Below are positions 34,879 through 43,647 of a DNA stretch of 64,000 nt, in pieces; positions within the stretch are counted from its first letter, which is position 1; each line of letters starts with the position of its first letter. Origin of the DNA: Chryseobacterium hagamense (lineage in GTDB: Bacteria > Bacteroidota > Bacteroidia > Flavobacteriales > Weeksellaceae); contig NZ_BJYJ01000002.1 of the NCBI RefSeq assembly GCF_007991455.1, positions 1 through 64,000 of the forward strand. The letters run 5' to 3'. The notes under the pieces were generated by a model that saw only the letters and a list, made by a program, of their open reading frames with translations, did not search any database and was not told the origin of the DNA. The position numbers were made by a program, and so were the translations under genes.

Positions 34879-35223
34879 TCAAATTAATTCCTCATCCTGA
34901 AAGTACTGGATAATGGCCTTTTTCATCAACAGCTGCTGTTCATTGGGCTTCAGTTCCGGAAGTTCTTCCAGTTGGTCAAAATGCGGATATCCGTCATCGT
35001 CGTAATGCGAAAACTTATAATAACCGAATGGCTCCAGCAGCCTGCATACGGCAATGTGGAGGAGGTTCAGCTTATCGTCCTTCGTGTATTTCTGCTGGCC
35101 GCTGCCGAGTTCCTGAAGGCCGATCAGGAAAAGATAAGTTTCAATCGGCGCGTTTTTTTCCGTATCAAAATTTTCAATGAAAAATTGCTCTACTTTCTGC
35201 CAGTATTCTGCTTCGTTCGTCAT
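34879..35223 (-). CDS. Conserved small protein, unknown function
   Basis: A 114-residue soluble, acidic, helical-looking protein (MTNEAEYWQKVEQFFIENFDTEKNAPIETYLFLIGLQELGSGQQKYTKDDKLNLLHIAVCRLLEPFGYYKFSHYDDDGYPHFDQ). I start at ATG 35223, since the longer open frame runs back through the neighbouring gene. Not recognised as a named family. Third gene of a tight operon after the prolyl oligopeptidase and a small membrane protein (10-base gap). Confidence 0.72.
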   Translation of the reverse strand: MTNEAEYWQKVEQFFIENFDTEKNAPIETYLFLIGLQELGSGQQKYTKDDKLNLLHIAVCRLLEPFGYYKFSHYDDDGYPHFDQLEELPELKPNEQQLLMKKAIIQYFQDEELI

Positions 35224-35233
35224 AATATATAAA

Positions 35234-35431
35234 TCAATACTCCTGATTTTCATCGGTTTTCTGAGATTCGGATTTAGCCGCATCCTGTTTCCTAGCCAGA
35301 TCCAGAAGCTGCTCAAATTTTTCATCCTTCTTTTCCTGCAGATATTCCTGTTGTTCAATTCTGCTGATTCTGCTTCTTTGAAAAAGATAATAAACCGCAG
35401 CAATGCCGATAAAAATAATCAGGAGGGTCAT
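35234..35431 (-). CDS. Small single-pass membrane protein
   Basis: 65 residues: one transmembrane helix (2-18, TLLIIFIGIAAVYYLFQ) followed by a charged coiled-coil-like tail (SRISRIEQQEYLQEKKDEKFEQLLDLARKQ). Its start is three bases after the peptidase stop, and the next gene starts 10 bases later, so it is part of the operon and very likely real. Function unknown. Confidence 0.65.
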   Translation of the reverse strand: MTLLIIFIGIAAVYYLFQRSRISRIEQQEYLQEKKDEKFEQLLDLARKQDAAKSESQKTDENQEY

Positions 35432-35434
35432 CTC

Positions 35435-37480
35435 TTAATTTTTATTTTCCAGTTTTAGTAAAAATGCATATTCCAGTGCATCTTCCTTCAACGATTCAAA
35501 TCTGCCGCTTGCACCGCCGTGTCCTGCACTCATGTCGGTCTTGAAAACCAGGAGGTTATTATCCGTTTTCAGCTCCCTCAGTTTGGCGGTCCATTTGGCC
35601 GGCTCCCAGTACTGAACCTGGGAATCATGCAGTCCGGTGGTGATCAGTACATTGGGGTAATCTTTGGCTTCTACGTTATCGTAAGGCGAATATTCCTTCA
35701 TATAATGATAGTATTCTTCGTCATTCGGGTTTCCCCATTCGTCATATTCTCCTGTAGTCAGAGGGATGGTATCATCCAGCATAGTGGTTACCACGTCCAC
35801 AAAAGGTACCTGTGCCACGATTCCGTTAAAGAGAGCGGGCTCGTAATTCATCACGGCTCCTACCAGCAGGCCTCCGGCGCTTCCGCCCATGGCGTAAAGA
35901 TGTTTCGGGGAGGTATAAGTTTCTTTAATCAAAAACTTTCCGGCATCGATAAAATCGAAGAACGTATTTTTCTTGAACAGCATTTTTCCGTCTTCATACC
36001 ATTCTCTTCCTAAATATTCCCCTCCCCGGATGTGAGCAATGGCATAAATAAAGCCTCTGTCCAGAATTGATAACCTCACATTTGAGAAACTTGCATCAAC
36101 GGTATGGCCATAGCTTCCGTATCCGTAAAGCAGCAACGGGGTATCTGCAGATTTTTTCGTGTCTTTATGATACACGAGGGAAATAGGGATTTTTGCTTCT
36201 CCGTCTCTCGAATCCGCCCAGATTCTTTCTGAAATATAATTTTCCGCGAAAAATTTTCCGCCCAGTACTTCCTGCTGTTTAAGAAGAACGGTCGTCTTAT
36301 CTTTCATGTGGTATTCGTACGTCGAGCTCGGCTGGGTTAAAGAAGTATAACCGTAGCGCAGGATTTCCGTATCAAATTCAAGATTAGCCCCGATATAAGC
36401 CGTGTAGGTAGGATCGGAGAAGGGCAGGTAATGCGATTCCCCGGTTTTTTCATCGATGATTTTAATCTGCAGTAGGCCCTGTTCCCTTTCTTCAAGAACC
36501 AGGTAATTTTTAAAGATCTCAAAACCTTCCAGCAATACTTCGGGACGGTGTGGGATAACATCCACCCAGTTCTCCATGCCGCAGTTGTCGATTTTGGTTT
36601 TTATGATTTTAAAGTTAAAGGCATCATCCGCATTGGTAATGATGTAAAATTCGTCTTTGTAATGTTCCACGGAATACTCCAGGTCATCGATCCTTGGCTG
36701 GATGATCGTCCAGTCTGCGAAAACATCGTCCGAAGGGATAAACCGGTGCTCATCCGAAATCGTGCTGGAGCTGGCGATGAAAATATATTCCAGGGATTTC
36801 GTTTTGAAGACATTCACGTCAAAAGTTTCATCTTCTTCATGGAAGATGAGCACGTCTTCGGAAGCGTCGGTTCCCAGTTTGTGGCGGTATACCTGGAACG
36901 CCCTCAGGCTTTCGTCTTTCCGGATGTAGAAAACGTGTTCGTTGTCATTGCCCCAGACAGCTTTCCCGGTGGTATTCTCAATTGTATCCGGAAGAATTTC
37001 CCCGGTTTTCAGATTTTTGAAACTGATGCTGTAAATCCTGCGGCTTACTTTATCCGACGAAAAGGAAGCCAGTTCGTTATTCGGTGAAACGGCAACGCTT
37101 CCTACTTCAAAGTAGCTTTCGCCTTCCGCCAGAACATTCACGTCCAGGATGATCTCCTCTTCATTTTCCAGGGTCTGGTGTTTTCTGCAGAAAATAGGAT
37201 ATTCTTTTCCTTCTTCATACCGCACGATATACCAGTATCCGTTGAAAAAATAGGGTAAAGACTCGTCATCCTTCTTATACCGGGCCTTCATTTCTTCAAA
37301 AAGTTCTTCCTGAAGCGGTTCCGTATCTTTCATGATGAAGTCGGCATAAGCGTTTTCTTCTTCAAGGTATTTAATAACTTCCGGATTTTCCCTTTCATTG
37401 AGCCAGAAATAACTGTCCGTTCTCTGGTCACCGTGTGTTTCGAGGAGTTTGTCTATTTTTTTTGCCTTTGGAGCTTCCAT
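35435..37480 (-). CDS. ptrB: Prolyl oligopeptidase (S9A, oligopeptidase B-like)
   Basis: A 681-residue serine peptidase: an N-terminal seven-bladed propeller gating domain (about 70-400) and a C-terminal alpha/beta hydrolase. The nucleophile Ser534 lies in YAMGGSAGGLL, the acid lies in the LITTGLHDSQVQYWEP loop, and His654 lies in SAGHGGASGR. Oligopeptidase B members cut short peptides after Arg/Lys; the acidic positions giving this preference cannot be verified by eye. No signal peptide, so cytoplasmic. First gene of a three-gene operon. Confidence 0.92.
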   Translation of the reverse strand: MEAPKAKKIDKLLETHGDQRTDSYFWLNERENPEVIKYLEEENAYADFIMKDTEPLQEELFEEMKARYKKDDESLPYFFNGYWYIVRYEEGKEYPIFCRKHQTLENEEEIILDVNVLAEGESYFEVGSVAVSPNNELASFSSDKVSRRIYSISFKNLKTGEILPDTIENTTGKAVWGNDNEHVFYIRKDESLRAFQVYRHKLGTDASEDVLIFHEEDETFDVNVFKTKSLEYIFIASSSTISDEHRFIPSDDVFADWTIIQPRIDDLEYSVEHYKDEFYIITNADDAFNFKIIKTKIDNCGMENWVDVIPHRPEVLLEGFEIFKNYLVLEEREQGLLQIKIIDEKTGESHYLPFSDPTYTAYIGANLEFDTEILRYGYTSLTQPSSTYEYHMKDKTTVLLKQQEVLGGKFFAENYISERIWADSRDGEAKIPISLVYHKDTKKSADTPLLLYGYGSYGHTVDASFSNVRLSILDRGFIYAIAHIRGGEYLGREWYEDGKMLFKKNTFFDFIDAGKFLIKETYTSPKHLYAMGGSAGGLLVGAVMNYEPALFNGIVAQVPFVDVVTTMLDDTIPLTTGEYDEWGNPNDEEYYHYMKEYSPYDNVEAKDYPNVLITTGLHDSQVQYWEPAKWTAKLRELKTDNNLLVFKTDMSAGHGGASGRFESLKEDALEYAFLLKLENKN

Positions 37481-37568
37481 TCAATATTAATTCTTGTTCA
37501 AATTTAGTTAAAAAAAAACCATCTTTCCTGTATGAAAAGACGGTTGCTTTATATTTTTATATTAAAAC

Positions 37569-38318
37569 CTATTTGTGAAGCGCTTTAATATATTTTTCCA
37601 GAGCCATGGTCATGGATGGGGTTTCCTTGGTAGGGGCCATTAAATCTACTTTCAGGCCTGCTTCTTCTGCAGCGGCTGAAGTGGTAGAGCCGAAAACGCC
37701 GATTTTCGTATCTTCCTGCTTGAAGTCCGGGAAATTCTGCTGCAAAGACTTGATCCCCTGCGGGCTGAAGAAAATAAGCATGTCATAATCCTTTACATTG
37801 ATATCGGTAAGATCGCTGCAGACCGTTCTGTACATAATGGCTCTTTTCCAGTCGACATTGGAGGTTTCCATTGTCTTTGTAATGTCCGGGCTTAAAACAT
37901 CTGATGAGGGAAGCAGATATTTCTCGGTCGGGAACTTCTTGAAAAGAGGCAGCAGATCGGAAAAATTCTTCTCCCCGAAGCTGATTTTCCTTTTCCGGTA
38001 TACAATGTGTTTCTGAAGGTAGTTGGCAATCGCTTCAGACTGACAGATGTAACGCATCGTATCAGGAACCGCAAAACGCAGCTCTTCCGCTAATCTGAAG
38101 TAATGGTCTATCGCATTTTTACTCGTGAAAATAATTCCGGTATATTGCGTAAGATCGATCTTCTGTGTTCTCAGTTCTTTATTGTCAACTCCTTCGACGT
38201 GGATAAAAGGACGGAAATCAATCTTTATCTTTTCTTTCCTTGCAATTTCCAGGTACGGAGACGACTCACTTGGCGCTGGTTGAGAAACCAATATAGACTT
38301 TATTCTCATCATTGACAT
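37569..38318 (-). CDS. hemD: Uroporphyrinogen-III synthase
   Basis: A 249-residue HemD-family protein that closes hydroxymethylbilane into uroporphyrinogen III for heme. It has the two-domain layout with weakly conserved sequence: GIIFTSKNAIDHYF, ICQSEAIANYL, LLPSSDVLSPDI, DMLIFFSPQGIKSL and IGVFGSTTSAAAEEAGL. Starts at 38318, 38312 or 38309 are all possible. It begins four bases after the stop of the DUF4271 membrane protein; this pairing is common in Bacteroidota. Confidence 0.9.
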   Translation of the reverse strand: MSMMRIKSILVSQPAPSESSPYLEIARKEKIKIDFRPFIHVEGVDNKELRTQKIDLTQYTGIIFTSKNAIDHYFRLAEELRFAVPDTMRYICQSEAIANYLQKHIVYRKRKISFGEKNFSDLLPLFKKFPTEKYLLPSSDVLSPDITKTMETSNVDWKRAIMYRTVCSDLTDINVKDYDMLIFFSPQGIKSLQQNFPDFKQEDTKIGVFGSTTSAAAEEAGLKVDLMAPTKETPSMTMALEKYIKALHK

Positions 38319-38321
38319 TTA

Positions 38322-38990
38322 TTAAAAAAATAATAACTTCCAAAGCAACAAAAGAGGTGCAATTTGGAGGGTGCAAATATACAAAAATTTATAATACCAT
38401 TTTGCGGGTAATATCTTGTTCTTGTGAAATAAATAGAAAAAAACTTTAAAAATGAAGACAAAGGAAAAAAAGAACAGATAATACAAAAACATTTCGTTTC
38501 TGTCGACCGGGAAATAATAGTGCATGACACACAGAATGATCAGCAGAAAAGAAAGGACGAAATAGAATTTGGCAGCGGTAAAATAAAAGACCGTCCACTT
38601 CTTTCCGTCACCGATACTCTGGAAAAATAAAAAGCCCAGGCTGGTCCTTACCAGATAAAAGAGAATAACGGCCATCAGGCAGAACCCGAATTTGTTCAGT
38701 TGATACCCTAAAATCCGCAGGTCTGCCACAAACTTCGGAACGGTAGGCACATACTGTGAGATCAGGACCGACAGCGTAAGGATAATGACACAGGACGTAA
38801 TGACCCAGCTCGGCAGGTTATTGCTGGAGTCATAATATTTCTGAAGCAGAAAGTCTTTCAGGTTGGCTTCCCTTTCCACGACATTCATCATAAAAAGGTA
38901 TAAAAAGATACAACCCAACAATATAAAGATCACCCAATCGTTGTTCTCAGGTATTCTTGTATGGTTTATAAAGTTTTGTGATAGCGGCAA
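38322..38990 (-). CDS. DUF4271 membrane protein
   Basis: A 222-residue protein with about six transmembrane helices (for example 19-37, 64-83, 110-127, 139-160, 168-190). It has the gene position upstream of hemD that identifies the DUF4271 family, which is restricted to Bacteroidota. Role unknown. It is transcribed divergently from the polyprenol-mannose synthase gene. Confidence 0.82.
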   Translation of the reverse strand: MPLSQNFINHTRIPENNDWVIFILLGCIFLYLFMMNVVEREANLKDFLLQKYYDSSNNLPSWVITSCVIILTLSVLISQYVPTVPKFVADLRILGYQLNKFGFCLMAVILFYLVRTSLGFLFFQSIGDGKKWTVFYFTAAKFYFVLSFLLIILCVMHYYFPVDRNEMFLYYLFFFSFVFIFKVFFYLFHKNKILPAKWYYKFLYICTLQIAPLLLLWKLLFF

Positions 38991-39048
38991 CGTAATTTTT
39001 TTGCAAAATTATAGATTATTTTGTATAAAATAAAAAGGTTAAATAAAC

Positions 39049-39056
39049 TATCTTTG
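39049..39056 (+). promoter_or_regulatory. Promoter -7 element of glycosyltransferase operon
   Basis: TATCTTTG matches TAnnTTTG, nine bases before the ATG at 39066, giving a very short leader. A TTTG at 39020-39023 is 25 bases upstream, longer than usual. Confidence 0.45.
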
Positions 39057-39065
39057 CAAACTGAA

Positions 39066-39782
39066 ATGAAAAAACTGGTCATAATCCCGACTTACAACGA
39101 AAAGGAAAATATTGAAGATATTATTTCCGCAGTTTTTGCATTGGAAGATGACTTTCATATTCTGGTTGTGGATGACTCGTCTCCTGATGGAACGGCGGAG
39201 TTGGTAAAGGACCTGCAGAAGGTATTTCCGCATCATCTTCACCTCTCCGTAAGAAAAGTAAAGGATGGTCTTGGGAAGGCCTATATCCATGGGTTCAGAT
39301 GGGCACTGGAAAACAAGTACGACTACATTTTCGAAATGGATGCCGATTTTTCCCATAACCCGGACGATCTGCCGAAACTTTTTGAAGCCTGCCTGAATGC
39401 GGATATGGCCGTCGGTTCCCGGTACTCCAAAGGGGTAAATGTGGTGAACTGGCCGATGGGAAGAGTGCTGCTGTCTTATTTTGCTTCAAAATATGTACGG
39501 TTTGTGCTGGGGCTTCCGATTCATGATACGACGGCGGGTTTTGTCTGCTTCTCCAGAAAAGTGCTTGAAGAAATCGGCCTGGATAATGTACGTTTAAAAG
39601 GATACGGATTTCAGATAGAAATGAAATTCAGAGCCTTCAGGAAAGGGTTCAGAATCGTGGAAGTGCCGATTATTTTTACCAACAGGATCCTGGGGGAAAG
39701 CAAAATGAACGGCGGAATTATTCATGAAGCGGTTTTCGGCGTGTTAAATTTAAAATGGAAATCCCTGATCAGCAGATTATGA
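39066..39782 (+). CDS. Polyprenol monophosphomannose synthase (GT2)
   Basis: A 238-residue GT-A glycosyltransferase transferring a sugar from a nucleotide donor to polyprenyl phosphate. Motifs: VIIPTYNEKENI, VVDDSSPDGTAE and the metal-binding EMDADFSHNPDDL, plus GSRYSKGV and FTNRILGESKM. It lacks C-terminal membrane helices, like the short DPM1-type enzymes. The ATG at 39066 is chosen because the promoter box lies inside the longer frame. It overlaps the DUF4296 lipoprotein by four bases and starts an operon that continues to tgt and the LptF/G permease. Confidence 0.93.
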   Translation: MKKLVIIPTYNEKENIEDIISAVFALEDDFHILVVDDSSPDGTAELVKDLQKVFPHHLHLSVRKVKDGLGKAYIHGFRWALENKYDYIFEMDADFSHNPDDLPKLFEACLNADMAVGSRYSKGVNVVNWPMGRVLLSYFASKYVRFVLGLPIHDTTAGFVCFSRKVLEEIGLDNVRLKGYGFQIEMKFRAFRKGFRIVEVPIIFTNRILGESKMNGGIIHEAVFGVLNLKWKSLISRL

Positions 39783-40156
39783 AAAAACTGTTCTTCATTT
39801 TTGTCCTGACGGGCCTGTTTTCCTGCGGAGACTACATCGATAAGCCCAAAAACCTGCTCTCCAAAGATCAGATGGCAGATGTACTGGCAGATCTGGCCAT
39901 CAACGACCAGGCAACCTTTATTTATCCGAATTCCAACCTGGAAGCCGGAACACGGTATGTTTTAAAGCAGCACAACATCAAATCCGAAGATTTTATCGCC
40001 AGCTTCAAATATTACGTCGTCAAAGAACAGATGCAGGGAATTGCGGAGGATGCCCAGAAAGCAGTATTGGAAAAGGATCCCAAGGCGGATCAGTATGTAA
40101 AGGATAAAAAAAATAAACCGGGGGAGCTTCAGCCGCCGCCCGTTTTATCGAGATAA
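39779..40156 (+). CDS. DUF4296 lipoprotein
   Basis: A 125-residue lipoprotein with lipobox LFSC, then GDYIDKPKNLLSKDQMADVLADLAI, which is the DUF4296 signature. The C terminus is Lys/Pro-rich. It is exported and probably anchored on the outer-membrane inner face. Start ATG at 39779 overlaps the previous stop (ATGA). The family is Bacteroidota-specific with unknown function. Confidence 0.85.
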   Translation: MKKLFFIFVLTGLFSCGDYIDKPKNLLSKDQMADVLADLAINDQATFIYPNSNLEAGTRYVLKQHNIKSEDFIASFKYYVVKEQMQGIAEDAQKAVLEKDPKADQYVKDKKNKPGELQPPPVLSR

Positions 40157-40164
40157 GGAAAGTA

Positions 40165-41301
40165 ATGATGCAAAAGTTTTTTAATATAGAAAAAACCTCT
40201 GAAGGGAAAGCAAGAGCGGGAGAGCTTACAACGGATCACGGTAAGATCCAGACACCGATCTTCATGCCGGTAGGAACGGTAGCCAGTGTAAAAACCGTTC
40301 ATCAGAGAGAATTAAAAGAAGACATACAGGCTCAGATCATTCTGGGCAATACCTATCATTTATACCTCCGTCCGGGAATGGAAACCATGCAGGCAGCAGG
40401 AGGGCTGCATCAGTTTATGAAATGGGACCTTCCCATCCTTACGGATTCGGGAGGCTTCCAGGTGTTTTCCCTGGCCAGCAGCAGAAAGATGTCTGAGGAA
40501 GGTGCCAGGTTCAAATCCCATATCGACGGAAGCTACCATATGTTTTCCCCGGAAAAATCGATGGAGATCCAGAGACAGATCGGAGCCGATATTTTTATGG
40601 CTTTCGACGAGTGTGTGGCGTATCCTTGTGAGTACAACCAGGCCAAATCTTCTATGGAGCTTACACACCGCTGGCTGAAAAGATGCATCGAATGGACGGA
40701 AAACAATCCTGAATTGTATGGGCATAAGCAGAGGCTTTTCCCGATCGTCCAGGGATCTACTTTTTCGGATTTAAGAAAAATCTCCGCAGAAGTAATTGCC
40801 GAAGCCGGTGCCGAAGGAAATGCAATCGGCGGACTTTCCGTCGGAGAGCCCGAAGAGGAAATGTACCGGATTACCGATGAGGTGACCGATATTTTACCAA
40901 AAGACAAGCCGAGATACCTGATGGGCGTAGGAACGCCATGGAATATCCTTGAGTCAATCGGACTGGGAATCGATATGATGGATTGCGTGATGCCTACGCG
41001 TAATGCCCGGAATGCCATGCTCTTCACCTGGAAAGGCGTCATGAATATGAAAAACGAAAAGTGGAAGCAGGATTTTTCTCCGCTGGACGAATTCGGAACG
41101 AGTTTCGTAGACCGTGAATATTCAAAAGCGTATCTGAGGCATCTGTTCGTGTCCAAGGAATACCTGGCGAAGCAGATCGCTTCGATCCATAACCTGGCTT
41201 TTTACCTGGATTTGGTAAAGACGGCGAGAGCGCATATTTTAGCAGGGGATTTCTATCAGTGGAAAGATTCTGTAGTGCCGGTGCTGCGCCAAAGGCTGTA
41301 A
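40165..41301 (+). CDS. tgt: tRNA-guanine (queuine) transglycosylase lacking zinc cysteines
   Basis: A 378-residue enzyme exchanging guanine for preQ1 in tRNA position 34. The base-recognition and catalytic motifs are present: LTDSGGFQVFSLA, FDECVAYP, GGLSVGEPEEEMYR and GIDMMDCVMPTRNARNAMLFT. In bacterial Tgt a CxCxxC motif plus His binds structural zinc just after this. Here the aligned segment SPLDEFGTSFVDREYSKAYLRHL (about 305-327) has Gly311, Ser313 and Asp316 at those places, and no cysteine. IHNLAFY keeps the His. Alternative start MQKFF is one codon later. Confidence 0.93.
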   Translation: MMQKFFNIEKTSEGKARAGELTTDHGKIQTPIFMPVGTVASVKTVHQRELKEDIQAQIILGNTYHLYLRPGMETMQAAGGLHQFMKWDLPILTDSGGFQVFSLASSRKMSEEGARFKSHIDGSYHMFSPEKSMEIQRQIGADIFMAFDECVAYPCEYNQAKSSMELTHRWLKRCIEWTENNPELYGHKQRLFPIVQGSTFSDLRKISAEVIAEAGAEGNAIGGLSVGEPEEEMYRITDEVTDILPKDKPRYLMGVGTPWNILESIGLGIDMMDCVMPTRNARNAMLFTWKGVMNMKNEKWKQDFSPLDEFGTSFVDREYSKAYLRHLFVSKEYLAKQIASIHNLAFYLDLVKTARAHILAGDFYQWKDSVVPVLRQRL

Positions 41302-41354
41302 AATCAATTAATAAGAAAATCCTGACAGGAATAATCAAATAAAATTGCAGTAAC

Positions 41355-42467
41355 ATGCTGAAGATCATAGACCGATATATTGTACGGAAATACCTTGGGA
41401 CATTCAGTTTCATGCTGATCCTGCTGTCTATTGTGGTGTTGGTGATCGATGTACAGCAGAAAATCCCAAGGATTGAAAATGCTACGGCCATCGATCCGAA
41501 GCTGAATGTTACCTACTTCCTGATCCATTTCTATCCATTCTGGATCATCAACCTGATCATGACCTTCCTTTCGATCCTGGTATTTATTTCGGTGATCTAT
41601 TTTACCTCCAGGATGGCAAATAACACCGAGATTGTTGCCGTGATCAGCAGCGGGGCAAGCTTCCACCGTTTTGCCAGGCCGTATCTGCTGACTTCGCTAT
41701 TTATTGCCATTTTATCGTTAGGAATCAACCATTTCCTGCTGCCCTGGGCGAATATCCAGAAAAACCAGCTGGAAGCCTATACCTACAATGCCACCAATAA
41801 GGAGAAGGTGCTGGGGACCGCTCCGGTTTCCGCACAGCTGAGCAAAACCGAGTATATCTTCATCAATACCTGGAACAAAAGGGAAAAAAGGGGATCCGGG
41901 TTCCTGTATCAGAAATTTGATAAAAGCAGGAGGATGATTTACGAGTTGAAAGCTTCCGATGTTTCCTGGGATAAGGATAAAAAAAACTTTGTCCTGAATT
42001 CCTATACGGAGAAAACCATCAATAAAGACGATACGGAAAAGCTGGCCAGCGGATTCGACCTGAAGAAAAATTACGGGCATGATCCGGAAGAGCTTTTTCC
42101 GAATGAATTGCTGGGACAGAATAAAACGACCCCCGAGCTTCTAAAATTCATCCGCAGGGAAACCGAAAAAGGAAACAGTAACCTGAATGCGCATCTCAAT
42201 GAACTTCATCAGAGGACTTCTATGCCCGTTTCCATTGTCATTCTTACCTTTCTGGCACTTTCCCTCTCTTCACAGAAAAAAAGAGGCGGGCTTGGGGTAA
42301 ACCTGGCGTTGGGGATTTCCCTGGCCTTTGTTTTTGTATTTTCTTTCGAAGCTCTGAAAGTGGTGTCCGAGAACAAAAGCATGTCTCCGGCGCTGGCTAT
42401 GTGGTTCCCGAATATCGTTTTCTTCCCTCTGGCTGCTTACCTATACATCAAAAGGGCTAATCAGTAA
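41355..42467 (+). CDS. LptF/LptG-family permease
   Basis: A 370-residue YjgP/YjgQ-type membrane protein: three N-terminal helices (12-34, 58-80, about 98-120), a periplasmic jellyroll domain (about 130-285), and three C-terminal helices. It is the transmembrane part of the LptB2FG ABC complex that lifts lipopolysaccharide from the inner membrane. F and G cannot be told apart here. Its last seven bases overlap the end of the opposing birA gene. Confidence 0.92.
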   Translation: MLKIIDRYIVRKYLGTFSFMLILLSIVVLVIDVQQKIPRIENATAIDPKLNVTYFLIHFYPFWIINLIMTFLSILVFISVIYFTSRMANNTEIVAVISSGASFHRFARPYLLTSLFIAILSLGINHFLLPWANIQKNQLEAYTYNATNKEKVLGTAPVSAQLSKTEYIFINTWNKREKRGSGFLYQKFDKSRRMIYELKASDVSWDKDKKNFVLNSYTEKTINKDDTEKLASGFDLKKNYGHDPEELFPNELLGQNKTTPELLKFIRRETEKGNSNLNAHLNELHQRTSMPVSIVILTFLALSLSSQKKRGGLGVNLALGISLAFVFVFSFEALKVVSENKSMSPALAMWFPNIVFFPLAAYLYIKRANQ

Positions 42468-43177
42468 AGGAGTCTGATCTCTTTATGATAGAAAGACTGC
42501 AGGCCGTCATCTTCCAGTTCGATCCACAATTCACCTTTTTCATCAGCTTTACGGATGATGCCATTTTGTCGCCTTCCGTCTTTTTCAAAAACGGAAATTT
42601 CATCTTTCCGGAAAAGGTTTTGGTTGAAAAGATCCAGTATTTCCTGCTCGGAGGGTAAATCTTTTAACCTTTCAGATAAGAATTTATCCAAGTGTAAAGT
42701 AAATTCACGCAGGTCGAAATGTTTCCCCGTGAGCGTTAAAAGAGATCCGGCATTGGAAATCTCATTGAATTTTTCCTGGAGAATATTAAAGCCGGCACCA
42801 AGTATATAATAATTCCGATGACTTATTTTTTTCTTCTCAATAAGAATGCCGACCGTTTTTTTATTTTTCAGGATGATATCGTTGGGCCATTTGATCCTTA
42901 CCGGACTTCCGGCCACATTGGCAAGAAAATCGCTGATGACAATTGCGGTATAATAATTGAACATGACATCGGAGACCGTAAATTTTTCAGCCTTAACCGC
43001 CAGGGTATAAGCTAAATTTTTTCCAGCCGTTGAAGACCAGGTATTTCCGTACTGTCCGCGACCTTTGGTCTGATTGAATGTATATACCGAAACAAAATCT
43101 GAATTCTCGTAAAGTAAAAACTTGGATATTTCGTCATTAGTAGAAGAGCATTCGTTCAGATAGAATAGTTGACTCAT
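42461..43177 (-). CDS. birA: Biotin--[acetyl-CoA-carboxylase] ligase
   Basis: A 238-residue monofunctional biotin protein ligase without the DNA-binding N-terminal domain. Motifs: TNDEISKFL, the GRGQYGNTWSS biotinyl-AMP loop, IKWPNDIILKNKKTVGILIE and GAGFNI, followed by a small SH3-like C-terminal domain. It attaches biotin to acetyl-CoA carboxylase and other carboxylases. Convergent with and overlapping the LptF/G gene by seven bases, and divergent from rsfS. Confidence 0.95.
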   Translation of the reverse strand: MSQLFYLNECSSTNDEISKFLLYENSDFVSVYTFNQTKGRGQYGNTWSSTAGKNLAYTLAVKAEKFTVSDVMFNYYTAIVISDFLANVAGSPVRIKWPNDIILKNKKTVGILIEKKKISHRNYYILGAGFNILQEKFNEISNAGSLLTLTGKHFDLREFTLHLDKFLSERLKDLPSEQEILDLFNQNLFRKDEISVFEKDGRRQNGIIRKADEKGELWIELEDDGLQSFYHKEIRLLY

Positions 43178-43236
43178 TTAAGAAAACTTTAAGACTTTCA
43201 GGGGCTAAAAGTAAGGCTAAAGTAAAAGAAAAACAA

Positions 43237-43244
43237 TAAATTTG
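43237..43244 (+). promoter_or_regulatory. rsfS-ftsH promoter -7 element
   Basis: TAAATTTG, 19 bases before the rsfS ATG, in an AT-rich divergent gap. No clear -33 partner. Confidence 0.4.
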
Positions 43245-43263
43245 CAGATTATAGTATTTTTTA

Positions 43264-43626
43264 ATGAATAAAACAGCAGAAAAACAAGCACTAATAGATA
43301 AAATTGTAGAGGCTATCCAGGATGTAAAAGGCGAAGATATCATGATATTTGATCTTTCCAACATCGAAAACTCAGTAGCAGAAACGTTCATCATTTGCAG
43401 CGGAAACTCCAATACGCAGGTTTCGGCATTGGCAGGAAGTGTGGAAAAGAAAGTAAGAAACGATCTTAAAGACCGTCCATGGCACGTGGAAGGTACCGAA
43501 AACTCGATGTGGGTGTTGGTAGATTATGTTTCTGTAGTCGTTCACATTTTCCAGAAGGAGGTACGTCAGTATTACGATATTGAAGAACTATGGGGAGATG
43601 CCGTCATCACAAGAATTGAGAATTAA
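43264..43626 (+). CDS. rsfS: Ribosome silencing factor
   Basis: A 120-residue RsfS (Iojap-like) protein that binds ribosomal protein uL14 and blocks subunit joining in starvation. Motifs: ETFIICSGNSNTQVSALAGSVEKK, WHVEGTENSMWVLVDYVSVVVHIFQKEVRQYYDIEELWGDA. ftsH starts 21 bases downstream, indicating an operon. Confidence 0.96.
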   Translation: MNKTAEKQALIDKIVEAIQDVKGEDIMIFDLSNIENSVAETFIICSGNSNTQVSALAGSVEKKVRNDLKDRPWHVEGTENSMWVLVDYVSVVVHIFQKEVRQYYDIEELWGDAVITRIEN

Positions 43627-43647
43627 TATTAATTTTAAAAAGTATAA

